From the IMG/VR virus record IMGVR_UViG_3300020203_000013, positions 38,269-102,268 of that record: a stretch of DNA of 64,000 nt; one strand, written 5' to 3'. Under the pieces are notes generated by a model, which was given only the letters and a program-made list of their open reading frames with translations, had not been told where the DNA came from and ran no database searches. Shown here piece after piece: positions 8,444 to 17,357 of this stretch; within the stretch, counting starts at the first letter, position 1; each line of letters begins with the position of its first letter. This DNA comes from a virus. Made by a program: the position numbers and the translations under genes.

Positions 8444-8827
8444 TTAATCTTCTCTAGATGTCCTATTATAATCAATTTTCTTCTTTAAATCAATATTATC
8501 AATTATAAAATGTAGAATATTACTAATCCTCTGACTTACTAGTATTATTACGAATAAGTTCAATGGGTTATAATTAACTAACTGAGGTAGCTCATCAAAG
8601 TACCAAAAAATTACGGACCAAATTAAAGAAACCCAGAAGCTCTTACAGTATCCACAGAATAATAAATAAGTTAAGTAATCGTTTAATTTCGTAAACCTTG
8701 TAGTTATATTTAATATAAAAGTTATAACTGGTTGAAATATAACACTTTTAGTTACTGAAACACTTATCTCTACTAAAAAAGATAGAAGGAGTAAACTACT
8801 TACTATTTGCATATCGGGCTTGAACAT
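8444..8827 (-). CDS. Multi-pass membrane protein, DUF1360-like
   Basis: A 127-aa protein with about three to four hydrophobic segments and a central C-x2-C-x-S-F-W motif (FCGYCKSFWVSLIWSV). That motif resembles the Cys pair plus FW of the DUF1360 membrane family found in phages and firmicutes. The function of that family is unknown to me. It overlaps the 3' end of the upstream gene by 32 bp; a second ATG at 8812 is a possible alternative start. Confidence 0.6.
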   Translation of the reverse strand: MFKPDMQIVSSLLLLSFLVEISVSVTKSVIFQPVITFILNITTRFTKLNDYLTYLLFCGYCKSFWVSLIWSVIFWYFDELPQLVNYNPLNLFVIILVSQRISNILHFIIDNIDLKKKIDYNRTSRED

Positions 8828-9563
8828 ACTTTACTGCGTTTTCTACTGCGGGTTGTATTACCATGGATTGAATTTCTTCCTCACTTAATACTCCCGCAAA
8901 CCAGTTTTTTCCTGCCTTACCTGACTGTGGGTGCTTCAACTGCTCTAAGGAGTAGGAATATCCTGCTGACTTTAACCTAGAGTTTATACTCAACTTTTCT
9001 TCTCCAGATGTAATGGTCCATAAATGTCCATCTCCAAATCTCCCTAGCTGTCCTGGAGAACGACCTTTTATTGCTTCATAAGCATCTAAACTAATCCAAT
9101 ATAGATCGTTTCCAAAAGAACCGACTAAGAAGTAAACTAACCACTGTATTGGAGCCGTTCCAGTTACATCCCCTTCTTTTCCAAAACCGCAAAATCCATC
9201 CGATAACAGGACTAATTCTAACTCTGAGTCTGGAGACACGCTAGTAGCGGCTAGGGCAAAGTTATTCCTAATTTCCGTCTCTATAGAACTTATATACCCT
9301 CCTTGTAAGAAGGACGTTGGATCTTGTGAGGCTACAACACTGGAGCTAAAGTACTCCGCTTGTATTTCTGCAAAGACCTGTAGAGTTTTTGATATAAAAT
9401 AGTTTTGGACAGATGAAGTTAATAACTGCTTCTTTAACTCAGCGATGTAGGTAGTTTTAAGAGTTTTTTCTATGTCTTTGATGAGGGTATTTATTTGGCC
9501 GCCAATCGCTGCCTCTGCTTTTGTAGCATTTGCTTTTAATTTAACTTTAATTCCACTTACCAT
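8796..9563 (-). CDS. Virion protein, probable tail completion/head-tail
   Basis: A 255-aa protein with an Ala/Lys-rich amphipathic N-terminus (MVSGIKVKLKANATKAEAAI), as in many phage minor tail or tail-completion proteins. A Trp-rich middle (QWLVYFLVGSFG; GDGHLWTITSGEEK) and a helical C-terminus follow. It overlaps the stop of the upstream connector-like gene by 7 bp (ATGGTAA), implying coupled translation. The role is inferred from its place among head-tail genes; the family is not recognised. Confidence 0.55.
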   Translation of the reverse strand: MVSGIKVKLKANATKAEAAIGGQINTLIKDIEKTLKTTYIAELKKQLLTSSVQNYFISKTLQVFAEIQAEYFSSSVVASQDPTSFLQGGYISSIETEIRNNFALAATSVSPDSELELVLLSDGFCGFGKEGDVTGTAPIQWLVYFLVGSFGNDLYWISLDAYEAIKGRSPGQLGRFGDGHLWTITSGEEKLSINSRLKSAGYSYSLEQLKHPQSGKAGKNWFAGVLSEEEIQSMVIQPAVENAVKYVQARYANSK

Positions 9564-10300
9564 ATGTCGTCACCAGAAGTTATTGGTGGAACTGTCGGTG
9601 TAACCACTGAGGCTTGATTAGAAACTTGCCCCTGCTCCGCCACATTTATTCTTGGATCTGCATCATAGCCCGTATCAACGCTTGAGTCAACCTGGGTTGT
9701 AGATAGGTATAACTGAGTAATATGTTTACTACCAAGGCCTTTTAGGTATGCAGGCACTTCGACTTTATAAGTTACTCCGTCAATTATGAATGACTTAGCA
9801 TCTCTACAGATGGGGTAGTGCTTTTCATAAGTTTTAAGTCTGGTTATTTGCATTCCATCTCTTCCAGCAGGCAAGTCTTCGAATCCAGGACTGTCCACTC
9901 CCCTAGATAATTTGTTTTCAGTAACTACGGCTTTTATGCATATGCTATTTGGGGACGTTAGTACTCCCGCGCCCGCACATACTGGACAAACGGCGGTGTT
10001 TAATACTCTAGGATTGGGAATGCTAGGATTATACTGTACACCACTGGCCGTTACTACGTTAAATGGTTGGGGATAAACGGTTGAAGCAAATCCAGTTGTA
10101 GGAAATATAGTTACTGGTCTTAAAAAGTTACTATCCCAGTTATTAGTTGAAGAATTCTGAATGTTATCAAATAAACAGTTTGGGCATTTAACAGAGTAAG
10201 GCTCTAAGTTAACCTGAATCTTTCGACCCATTTTATCTATGTACTCATTAAATCCTACCTTAAATTCCTTTTTAAGGGAGGTAGGTATATTTAAAGACAT
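9557..10300 (-). CDS. Zinc-ribbon virion protein, head-tail region
   Basis: A 247-aa protein with two CxxC pairs far apart: KCPNCLFDN near residue 39 and VCPVCAGAGVL near 105. These could coordinate one zinc ion across a long insertion; the second resembles a DnaJ-type knuckle. The Pro/Thr-rich C-terminus ends TSGDDIW. Its position between two connector-like genes suggests a head-tail joining role. The start 2 nt from the preceding stop indicates an operon. Confidence 0.6.
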   Translation of the reverse strand: MSLNIPTSLKKEFKVGFNEYIDKMGRKIQVNLEPYSVKCPNCLFDNIQNSSTNNWDSNFLRPVTIFPTTGFASTVYPQPFNVVTASGVQYNPSIPNPRVLNTAVCPVCAGAGVLTSPNSICIKAVVTENKLSRGVDSPGFEDLPAGRDGMQITRLKTYEKHYPICRDAKSFIIDGVTYKVEVPAYLKGLGSKHITQLYLSTTQVDSSVDTGYDADPRINVAEQGQVSNQASVVTPTVPPITSGDDIW

Positions 10301-10302
10301 AA

Positions 10303-10932
10303 TTATTCTACCTTGTATACAGGTAGTGACATAATTTTACACTTCAATCTGACTTCAATAGATTCTTTAAGCTGTCCACTTATTAACTTCATTAAATCAA
10401 GTAAAGTATTTGGTCTCCTAGACGCATCGAATTTAGAATCTGAATCCTCTAGACTAACTGCTGCATTTATATAGTTTTGTAATTTTTTGCTCATCAAAAT
10501 GTAGGCAGTAGCTAATAGTAGTAACTCGGGGCCTAAATCAGTAAAAGTTAAACTGCACTGAGATGTTAAGTAAGTTAATGCAGAAGAGTCGTAGGTGTCT
10601 AGTATCTCTAAATCAGAGTTATCAAAGTGATCATAGATGATTACTAAGCTGGAGTTGAGTCCAATAGTTCCAGGTTGGAATCTTATGTACTTATACCCCA
10701 TTACTTGTGCTCCAGGAGATCCACTAATCTCTACCCCATCGACATATATTTCTTTAGGATAGCCTTTTGGCTCTTGGAGAGCGTATATAGTCCCACTGGC
10801 TGTTAAATTTCCACAGGCAGTTGCATTATCAAACGAGTCTATAAATATCTCTTTAGTATCAGATATTAACTGTCTTATACGGAATATTATTTCTTGTTCC
10901 TGAACCTGAAAGATTGCTTCTGGTATATACAT
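10303..10932 (-). CDS. Head-tail connector candidate
   Basis: A 209-aa protein. The N-terminal helix (IFQVQEQEIIFRIRQLISDT) is followed by a beta-rich part with YPKEIYVDGVEI and YKYIRFQPG, then helices with LLLLATAYILMSKKLQ. This order of helix, strands and helices is typical of phage neck or adaptor proteins placed after the capsid gene. It is soluble, with no membrane segment despite the hydrophobic run. The role is an inference from composition and neighbours. Confidence 0.55.
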   Translation of the reverse strand: MYIPEAIFQVQEQEIIFRIRQLISDTKEIFIDSFDNATACGNLTASGTIYALQEPKGYPKEIYVDGVEISGSPGAQVMGYKYIRFQPGTIGLNSSLVIIYDHFDNSDLEILDTYDSSALTYLTSQCSLTFTDLGPELLLLATAYILMSKKLQNYINAAVSLEDSDSKFDASRRPNTLLDLMKLISGQLKESIEVRLKCKIMSLPVYKVE

Positions 10933-10939
10933 ATATATA

Positions 10940-11377
10940 TTAAAGACCCAATACTCCTTTAAAATCTGTTGCTATTGCACCTGCGCCTGCTAAAGCTCCC
11001 GTAAGTACTAGAGCTATTACTTTTATTATAAACATCACGTTATTATCTACTTTTGAATTAAAGCTATTTAGTTGTGCTTGCATCTCTGTTTGTTTCTCTG
11101 CTGATTCGTCTTTTGCATCTCTAAAATCTGTTTTGAAGTCTTCAAGATTTTCTTGAACAAATTTAATACTGTATTTGAGTCCGTCTAGCTGATCTTGCAT
11201 TCTTGCCCTGTCATATTTTGACTCTAACACACTCTCTCTGGCTTGGTCATTTCTATTACTAGATTCTGTTAGAAGCTGGTGAGTGAGGGATCTCTGCTCA
11301 GTTACTATATCCGAAAGATGAATAATCTGTTCTTCTACTCTAGCTAATGATACTTTAAGATCGTCAGATTCGGCCAT
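10940..11377 (-). CDS. Coiled-coil protein with C-terminal membrane helix, XhlA-like
   Basis: A 145-aa protein with a long charged coiled coil (about 5-110) followed by one C-terminal membrane helix with small residues (MFIIKVIALVLTGALAGAGA). This is the layout of the hemolysin XhlA family, phage membrane proteins that act with holins. It may therefore belong functionally to the lysis genes further downstream. ATG 11377 follows a short A-rich spacer, and the gene sits between a fibre-like gene and the connector candidate. Confidence 0.55.
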   Translation of the reverse strand: MAESDDLKVSLARVEEQIIHLSDIVTEQRSLTHQLLTESSNRNDQARESVLESKYDRARMQDQLDGLKYSIKFVQENLEDFKTDFRDAKDESAEKQTEMQAQLNSFNSKVDNNVMFIIKVIALVLTGALAGAGAIATDFKGVLGL

Positions 11378-11414
11378 TTACAAATACCTACCTATGCCTT
11401 TTAGTTTAAACTAT

Positions 11415-12113
11415 TTAAAAGTAGTTTAAATTTGTTCTGGCCCATCCTTGAGCTGTTTTTATATATAAAAAACTGTCATCCCATCTAAACTCTCCGATAG
11501 TACCAACTGCCCCTGAAGTAGCAGGAGGTAATCCTGGTGGTAAAACTACTGAACCACTTACGGTAAGTCTATTTTGTATAGAAACATTAACTCCATCTGA
11601 CCGAAGTCCAGTATTTGGAGCATAACTTGTTCCGTTATAGTAGACGGTATCTGTAAAAATACCAGACCCAGTTATACTTCCGGTTATTCCTGAGATAGTA
11701 GATAGAAACTCATTTACAGAATCAACAGCATCTGCTATAGACCCGCTAGGGTTAATAGTGGCTGCACCATCGACATAACTTCCATCCGTAGGGAGTCCTA
11801 TAATTCCAGCCCCGCCTAAACCACCTGTGATTGTTGCGGACCCTGAAGGTGCATATACTAACCACCTGTTATTTGCAGGATCACTGACCTCTAAACACAG
11901 AGTATCCTTATTTAAGATTACTATTCCAGGGGGAACATCTATTAGATTGGGTTTATCTAGTTCAGGAAACTCTTGAATTAAACCAATAGACTCTTTAGAT
12001 GTTCCAGTTTGAGCATAAGCGAATCCTCGATCTGAAAATTTAACGTCTGAGGTTTGTTTTACTGAAGATTTTCTTTTTTTTCTAGTAGTATTGTTAGGAC
12101 TTTGTTCTGACAT
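11415..12113 (-). CDS. Fibre-like virion protein
   Basis: A 232-aa protein with a basic, disordered N-terminus (KKRKSS) and a Gly/Ser-rich, beta-repetitive body (GGLGGAGIIGLPTDGSYVDG). It ends GEFRWDDSFLYIKTAQGWAR, a pattern common at the ends of phage fibres and head-fibre proteins. It is separated from the capsid gene by a terminator, so it has its own promoter or depends on read-through. A head fibre or short tail fibre is most likely. Confidence 0.6.
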   Translation of the reverse strand: MSEQSPNNTTRKKRKSSVKQTSDVKFSDRGFAYAQTGTSKESIGLIQEFPELDKPNLIDVPPGIVILNKDTLCLEVSDPANNRWLVYAPSGSATITGGLGGAGIIGLPTDGSYVDGAATINPSGSIADAVDSVNEFLSTISGITGSITGSGIFTDTVYYNGTSYAPNTGLRSDGVNVSIQNRLTVSGSVVLPPGLPPATSGAVGTIGEFRWDDSFLYIKTAQGWARTNLNYF

Positions 12114-12193
12114 TAATCTAAGGCCTTTTCGTTGTTTAATAGTTCATAGTATCTATAGTATATTCAGTCTTTTTTGATTACCCAAAGTCTAAT

Positions 12194-12222
12194 AAAAAAG
12201 CCCCGACAAGCGGGGCTTTTAA
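12194..12222 (-). terminator. Rho-independent terminator after capsid gene
   Basis: The minus strand has AAAAGCCCCG, a 5-nt loop and the complementary CGGGGCTTTT, followed by T-rich sequence. It lies 24-52 bp beyond the major capsid stop, giving the capsid mRNA a defined end. The 80 bp between it and the next start codon has no clear promoter. Confidence 0.9.
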
Positions 12223-12245
12223 ATAACTTAGTAAACTAAATTATA

Positions 12246-13325
12246 TTATAGTGAGCGGTCGATAATACCCATAACGATCATTCGTGTATCAAGTACTGCC
12301 ATTCCAATTTCTTCCCAACCATAGAAACCTTGTTTCTGTGATCTGTGAAGAGCTGGATCTTCAAACAATTCTAAGTCAGCTCTAATAGGCATAACAAGTG
12401 AGTCATTAGCTGTTAGATCAAAACCATAGATTTGTGTTTCTCCTGCTGTAGTTACAAACCCGTCTGAATTTACTACGTTAGCATTACTAGGTGTATAGTC
12501 GTTGAACGATCCACCTGTTCCTACTTTGAATAGACCGAACTGAGATGAGTTCGAGTTGATGTTGTACTTTCCAGCTGCACCTAGATTGTGCAATGGATGA
12601 AGTTTAACACCATAGATTTCAGAAGTTCCACCACTTACATAGATTTCTCTACGTGTGACGTTATCTACTTGGGATTCTCCCCACTCTCTTACATCAGCTA
12701 GATCTTCTGGTGATAAATAAACATCAGTCAGAGTTCTTCGTTGACGTTCCATCTTAACAATCATTTGATTAAGGAGTTCTTTACTGAAAAATCCAGCAGA
12801 AGGACCACCATTAATTTCTACGATTGGAGCTGGACGTGGGCCCAAAAGGGCTTTACCCGCAAATGCAGAAGTAGCCGCTGGAGCCAAAAGTCTCCAAGCT
12901 GATTCTTCTTCATAGTCAATGATCGCACGAGCAGCGTTTCTCATAGCTCTCTGTGCAATATCGATTCTTCCGTCTCTTGCATACTGCAAAGACCAGTCAA
13001 ATGCTGTTCCGATTTTAAATGTCGGTACAAACACTTCTTCACCTGGAGCTTCGATGTAGTTCTGAGGAACTTGACCTAGCTTAGGTAGAATAAATACTGG
13101 AGCTTCAAAGTCATCTGCAATTGGATAAGAAGCTTGAGCACCAGGCTCAAGGTTCTGAGTTGCAAACAACTGTCTTGCAACAGATTGATCACGTACTTTC
13201 TGTAGGATAGGTACAGTGATTGCTTGTGCAACCGCTTTTTGTACTTCGGGTGACTGAACGGCACCTTCGGAAGCAGTTGCTTTTAGGAGTTCTTTTAACT
13301 CTTCTTTAATAACTATTTCATTCAT
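12246..13325 (-). CDS. Major capsid protein
   Basis: A 359-aa HK97-type capsid candidate. The N-terminal helix with KEELKELLKATASEGAVQSP is followed by QNLEPGAQASYPIADDFEAP. Later, the E-loop to P-domain pattern includes ILPKLGQVPQNYIEAP and a basic helix MERQRRTLTDVYLSP. It lies just after scaffold and decoration genes, the usual order. I chose ATG 13325 rather than an upstream in-frame start at 13424, because a strong GGAGG sits at 13338-13342 and the longer form would overlap the decoration gene by 79 bp with an unlikely Cys/Arg-rich leader. It is followed by a strong terminator. Confidence 0.85.
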   Translation of the reverse strand: MNEIVIKEELKELLKATASEGAVQSPEVQKAVAQAITVPILQKVRDQSVARQLFATQNLEPGAQASYPIADDFEAPVFILPKLGQVPQNYIEAPGEEVFVPTFKIGTAFDWSLQYARDGRIDIAQRAMRNAARAIIDYEEESAWRLLAPAATSAFAGKALLGPRPAPIVEINGGPSAGFFSKELLNQMIVKMERQRRTLTDVYLSPEDLADVREWGESQVDNVTRREIYVSGGTSEIYGVKLHPLHNLGAAGKYNINSNSSQFGLFKVGTGGSFNDYTPSNANVVNSDGFVTTAGETQIYGFDLTANDSLVMPIRADLELFEDPALHRSQKQGFYGWEEIGMAVLDTRMIVMGIIDRSL

Positions 13326-13345
13326 ATTAATATATCGCCTCCGTA

Positions 13346-13831
13346 TTATAGTGCCAACTTGATAACTAGATTCTCGCCTGCTGCTGCTTGTGCCGCACTC
13401 AAAGAATTTTGAGCAATGGCGCAAACTTTAGGTACTCCACCTTCAAGAGCGCCTGAAGCAGATACGTTAGTAAGTCTGCCTTGAGTTGCACTTGCATAAA
13501 GTGGGGCACCGGCTGCTAGCGAACCTGATACCAAATAGTGTGTTGTTTCAAAAATTCCACCGGATTGGAAACATAAAACTGGGTCACCTACGTGAGCGTC
13601 AGAGTTTCCGATCTCTCCTGGAAATTGAAAGTTTTGTGGAAGACCTGCGGCTTGTGCCTTAACTCTCTGAGCAAGTAGAGCATAAGGTGCTCCACCTGAG
13701 ATGCTAGTAATAGCAGCTAATTTATTTTCTCCTGAAAGTCTTACGATAGCACCTGCCTCGGCAGTTCCACTGTTCTCGTCATGACGACAGAGAGCATTTT
13801 CTTGTACGATGTGTCTTGGGGTTAAAGCCAT
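13346..13831 (-). CDS. Head decoration protein
   Basis: A 161-aa protein, Ala/Gly/Ser-rich and of low charge, with short beta strands (AGAIVRLSGENKLAAITS; VGDPVLCFQSGGIFETTHY). This matches the capsid-stabilising decoration proteins that precede the capsid gene in many phages. A strong AGGATGG lies 14-20 nt before ATG 13831. The gene is between scaffold and capsid, with only 20 bp to the capsid start. It is assigned by composition and order. Confidence 0.7.
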   Translation of the reverse strand: MALTPRHIVQENALCRHDENSGTAEAGAIVRLSGENKLAAITSISGGAPYALLAQRVKAQAAGLPQNFQFPGEIGNSDAHVGDPVLCFQSGGIFETTHYLVSGSLAAGAPLYASATQGRLTNVSASGALEGGVPKVCAIAQNSLSAAQAAAGENLVIKLAL

Positions 13832-13837
13832 AGCTTA

Positions 13838-14578
13838 TTATAACCATCCTTTATTTTTGCTATCTTGTTTTAATTCGGCAGACATAATCTTTTTAAAACC
13901 CTCGGTCATGCGTAGAACGTCTGACTTTGAGTTTACGGTAGATGCTGCCTCTTTAGAAGACATTTCTGTCTTCTCTTCTGTCTCAGCAGCCGCTGGTTTA
14001 GCTAAACTTTCTAGTACTTTTGATACTAGATTATCTTCGCTAACAGATATACTCTCTGATGCTACAACTTCTTCTGCCTTAACTGCATCTGTAGCTTCTA
14101 CGTTCTCTTGAACTACTTCTACTGGTTTAGTAAAAGAATTGACTGTTTGAATTTTTACATCAAGTAAATCTTCTAAGTAGGAAGTAAAATCTTCCTCAGT
14201 CATAGCTCTTACCTTTTCAGCTTGTTTAATTCGAGAACTTTCTTCTGTCTTAAGAAGGCCTTCGCCCTCTAGTTTAGAAATTCTTTCTCTCAGCATTGCT
14301 TCTTCTTTCATCTGATTAATCTCAGATTGTGCTAACTCACGTGCTTTTTCGGCATCTGCAAGTTTGGTGTTCAAAGACTCATTCTCTGAACGAAGTGCTG
14401 CTAGTTCCTCTTGAAAGGCTTTTTCCTGCTCAAGTGCTACAGTATGTAGATCTTCAACTTCAGCAGCGCGATCTAGGATTGCGGCCTTTAGTTGTTCAAC
14501 TTGTGCTGCGGTTTCACTAAGGTTATCCTTAGTCATGCCCTCAGGGGTAATCTTATCTTCGTTATTAGTTTCACTCAT
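13838..14578 (-). CDS. Capsid scaffold protein
   Basis: A 246-aa, highly acidic, almost wholly coiled-coil protein (about residues 20-130; AEVEDLHTVALEQEKAFQEE). The C-terminus is basic (SAELKQDSKNKGW), as in scaffold proteins whose tail binds the capsid shell. It has a consensus AGGAGG site before ATG 14578 and a TATAAATA element about 35 bp upstream. It is placed between protease and capsid genes and is probably degraded by the prohead protease. Confidence 0.8.
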   Translation of the reverse strand: MSETNNEDKITPEGMTKDNLSETAAQVEQLKAAILDRAAEVEDLHTVALEQEKAFQEELAALRSENESLNTKLADAEKARELAQSEINQMKEEAMLRERISKLEGEGLLKTEESSRIKQAEKVRAMTEEDFTSYLEDLLDVKIQTVNSFTKPVEVVQENVEATDAVKAEEVVASESISVSEDNLVSKVLESLAKPAAAETEEKTEMSSKEAASTVNSKSDVLRMTEGFKKIMSAELKQDSKNKGWL

Positions 14579-14612
14579 TAAAAGAAACCTCCTAGTCGTC
14601 TATCGCAAAAAG

Positions 14613-14620
14613 TATTTATA
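14613..14620 (-). promoter_or_regulatory. Possible late promoter inside a 16-bp palindrome
   Basis: TATAAATA on the minus strand sits inside the perfect palindrome AGTATTTATAAATACT (14611-14626), overlapping the stop codon of the 107-aa gene. Initiation about 7 nt downstream would give a leader of roughly 30 nt carrying AGGAGG before the scaffold start. The palindrome could equally be a protein-binding site. This is inference from motif and position. Confidence 0.45.
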
Positions 14621-14939
14621 AATACTGACCGTATTTAGTCTTAAATCCCATAGTACATATTTTAAATTTATCAGCATGGGATAGTATTTTATAGAATGCT
14701 TCCTTTTTTTCGTCTTCTGAGCAGGAGGCAACATTTCCAAAATGGTTTAATGCTGATAGAATCTGTCTGTCACTTTCTAGAGGTAGTTTCCTCAGTCTGG
14801 CAAAGGCATAGGTTTGATTTGGGCTTAAGTTCTTACTTTTATTGGGCTTATTAGGTTTATTAGATTTAAAGCCTGTTAGCTTACTCTGCATTACTTGGTC
14901 TTGTAATTCAATAGGAAATAGGTCAAAAAGTTTGGTCAT
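14616..14939 (-). CDS. Small protein with one DUF6582-like repeat
   Basis: A 107-aa protein with a basic linker (KSNKPNKPNKSKN). The C-terminal 60 residues (FARLRKLPLESDRQILSALN) match the two C-terminal repeats of the adjacent prohead protease by eye: R-K-x-P-[LI]-x-S-[KD]-x-[QE]-[IV]. The pattern of R-K-[YFL]-P followed by helices resembles DUF6582, a domain attached to phage head proteins. It may have broken off from the protease gene by duplication and could be an internal capsid protein or a scaffold tether. Confidence 0.7.
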   Translation of the reverse strand: MTKLFDLFPIELQDQVMQSKLTGFKSNKPNKPNKSKNLSPNQTYAFARLRKLPLESDRQILSALNHFGNVASCSEDEKKEAFYKILSHADKFKICTMGFKTKYGQYL

Positions 14940-14951
14940 TTTTAGGAATCT

Positions 14952-17060
14952 TTAATTGGAGGGTCTAGCTTTAGTCCTGAACGAGCTGGTATCGATATGG
15001 AATTTACCTGCTGCCCTGAGAATGCTTGCTATCAAGTGGGCCTTCTCGTGATCTGTAATTTCGGATTTTAGAAAAGAGTATCTACTCATTGCAGCTAATA
15101 CTTGTTCTTTGCTGTTTAAAGGGAACTGCTTTAACCTAGGTATTCCGTAATCTTCGGAAAACTCTAATCCAGGTTTAATGGAGAATCCTAAAGACTTTCC
15201 TTGCTTTTCGAAGTCCTCTGTGGAGACTCCTAGGCTATCAGATGCCAGTAAGATGTTCTTGTAGAGTTCCTTTTGTTCTTTAATTTTTAGAGTCTTAGTA
15301 GCTCCAACAAACATCTGCATAGTAGAAGCTACTGACTCTTTAGAGTGGATTGGAAATTTTCTAGATTCTGGTAATCCAAAGTCTTTATTTGATAGAGATT
15401 TCCTAGCTTCAAAGCTAATTGAAGCTACTTGTATAGGAAACTGTTTAGCAGGATCAGTAATAACTAATCCTTTTTTAGATTTAAATAATACACCTTGAGG
15501 TATAAACTCACTATCTGTGATTAAAACTCCTGGAGTATTTAAATCATCCTTAATCTTATTAGCTGCTGGACCTTGTTTTATTTTAGAAGGTAAGGGTTGA
15601 GAATCAACGCTTGGCTTGTTGTTTAATATTTGTTGTTCTGTGTCAGTACTTGGTAACTCATCTGAGCTTAATAGTTCTGTATCTCTTAAGTCTACTCTAG
15701 GGTTATAAGGTGCCGGACGAATTGCATTTCCATGAAGATTATCATCTTTAACTAGTCTGGAGTATTTATTCCTTAAACATGAGGAGTCATGTGCATCAGC
15801 GCCCAAAACTGGGCAAGACTTGTTAAATAGTTTACACCAATGTGTAGCAACTATCCTTCCAGGATTTGGATTATTAGGGTACTGTGTTACATATTTTTCA
15901 AAGCTTATACATATTCCAGCTGACTGCTCTGCTGGTCCGTATTTAGCGGCTAGGAATGATTTTTCTTTATTAGCTAATCCAAAAGAGTGAACCTCTAATA
16001 CATCGCCTTTATCGTCTGTTGAGTAGAGCACAGCATCACTAGATTGGTTAATTGGAGTAATTGATTTAGGTGTGAAAATGCTATTCGCTGCTACAATTAG
16101 GAACTTAGAACTCTTATTTTGTGCGGAGAGTTTTATTGCTTCCTTGGAGACCGTGTTATAGTTAGAGTCAAAAACACCATCTACTAACTTCGATTCTCCT
16201 GACTCGGAAACTTCTAGTAGGTAATAACCTGCTGCTTCAATCTGAACTACTTCATTTTTAATTGGGTTTGGAATTTGAGTAAAGCCTTCTGGATTCTCTG
16301 TTACACTGGCAGTTGCTTGGTCTAACGATTCCATTGTTTTTTCTAGATTCATGGAAGCAGCTTCGACAATGATTGATCTTTCGTTAGCTGGATTTTTTAC
16401 AATCCCTACGCCACAGAATCTAATATCTTTTAATACTCTTGACACTTGGCTTGTTCCTATGGATTTTCCCGATAGAACTAAGCTTAAGTCTGTTTCCTCA
16501 GCTTTGCTAAGTTTTACTAATTTTTTAGCTACCAGTTGTTTTGGAATTACTACACTTCCTATTTTAAGATCATAGTCCTCATAGTAGCACTCCATTGAAA
16601 CTTTCCATTCGCCTTTTTCAATTTCGGCGGCTAGGTCTGGAAATCGGTCTTTATAAATAACAGACACAATTCCTATGTCCATACTCATATCGTCTAGTGT
16701 TTTTGCTACTTCTGAGGCATTTTCAGAATTCGATAGCTCTTTATATAAATCTTCATCGTCTATGACATTACCTGACCAGTCCATATACATGGCTGAAGCT
16801 ATGTGTCCGATAATTTCTTGTTCTTTATGTTCTAGGTTAACAGCTTTTTGAGATATACTATCTCTAGCTTTAATTAACTCTGACCCTATAAACGTGGCCC
16901 CGTTTTTATTAGTCCCTGTTGATACTAAAATAGCAGACATGAATAAAAGATCTGCTTGATCATTTTCCGGTAGGGATAGTTTACTAGCCATTGCCTTGGC
17001 TTGTGCAGGCTTAAGCCTTCTTAGAACTAATGGGGCTTCTAGTAATATCTTATGTTTCAT
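14952..17060 (-). CDS. Prohead protease with C-terminal repeats
   Basis: A 702-aa protein. The first 240 residues resemble phage prohead proteases of the herpesvirus-protease fold: NLEHKEQEIIGHI (His78 and His86), VSMECYYEDYD (Ser155), and GVGIVKNPANERS near 220. His78 and Ser155 are the likely catalytic pair. A Cys-containing middle follows (HWCKLFNKSCPVLGADAHDS near 405-425). Then come two about 70-residue DUF6582-like repeats (about 560-636 and 637-702). At 702 aa it is two to three times longer than usual, so the C-terminal part may act as a fused internal scaffold. It starts at 17060, sharing one base with the preceding stop. Confidence 0.75.
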   Translation of the reverse strand: MKHKILLEAPLVLRRLKPAQAKAMASKLSLPENDQADLLFMSAILVSTGTNKNGATFIGSELIKARDSISQKAVNLEHKEQEIIGHIASAMYMDWSGNVIDDEDLYKELSNSENASEVAKTLDDMSMDIGIVSVIYKDRFPDLAAEIEKGEWKVSMECYYEDYDLKIGSVVIPKQLVAKKLVKLSKAEETDLSLVLSGKSIGTSQVSRVLKDIRFCGVGIVKNPANERSIIVEAASMNLEKTMESLDQATASVTENPEGFTQIPNPIKNEVVQIEAAGYYLLEVSESGESKLVDGVFDSNYNTVSKEAIKLSAQNKSSKFLIVAANSIFTPKSITPINQSSDAVLYSTDDKGDVLEVHSFGLANKEKSFLAAKYGPAEQSAGICISFEKYVTQYPNNPNPGRIVATHWCKLFNKSCPVLGADAHDSSCLRNKYSRLVKDDNLHGNAIRPAPYNPRVDLRDTELLSSDELPSTDTEQQILNNKPSVDSQPLPSKIKQGPAANKIKDDLNTPGVLITDSEFIPQGVLFKSKKGLVITDPAKQFPIQVASISFEARKSLSNKDFGLPESRKFPIHSKESVASTMQMFVGATKTLKIKEQKELYKNILLASDSLGVSTEDFEKQGKSLGFSIKPGLEFSEDYGIPRLKQFPLNSKEQVLAAMSRYSFLKSEITDHEKAHLIASILRAAGKFHIDTSSFRTKARPSN

Positions 17061-17335
17061 TATTTACTTGCTTTAGCTTTATCTATACTAGCAAATACTT
17101 GAACTTTTATATCTTCTATAACTTGATACATTTTATCTAAGTCCCTGTATGCTTGGGCTATTTCATTATTTATACTCATTTGGTGCTCTAAAAGCATATT
17201 AATTGAATCACTTCCGAGTGGTGGCAAATATACTCGATCCATATCATTGGCGAGCGCAGCGGCAACGGAGTTAAATATTACATGCATTGCCTGCAACTGT
17301 TGGTTTAATTTATAGATTTCATCACTCAGAGCCAT
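17060..17335 (-). CDS. Small helical hypothetical protein
   Basis: A 91-aa, all-helical protein with heptad-like spacing (IYKLNQQLQAMHVIF; QAYRDLDKMYQVIEDIKVQ), between portal and prohead protease. Its stop overlaps the start of the protease gene by one base, so the two are probably coupled. It could be a small core or portal-associated protein. No family is recognised. Confidence 0.7.
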   Translation of the reverse strand: MALSDEIYKLNQQLQAMHVIFNSVAAALANDMDRVYLPPLGSDSINMLLEHQMSINNEIAQAYRDLDKMYQVIEDIKVQVFASIDKAKASK

Positions 17336-17357
17336 ATAACTTAAATAAAGTACAATA

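Noticed and set aside
12246-13424. Longer major capsid ORF starting at 13424
   Set aside because: The extra 33 residues are Cys/Arg-rich and overlap the decoration gene by 79 bp; a GGAGG site clearly serves ATG 13325.
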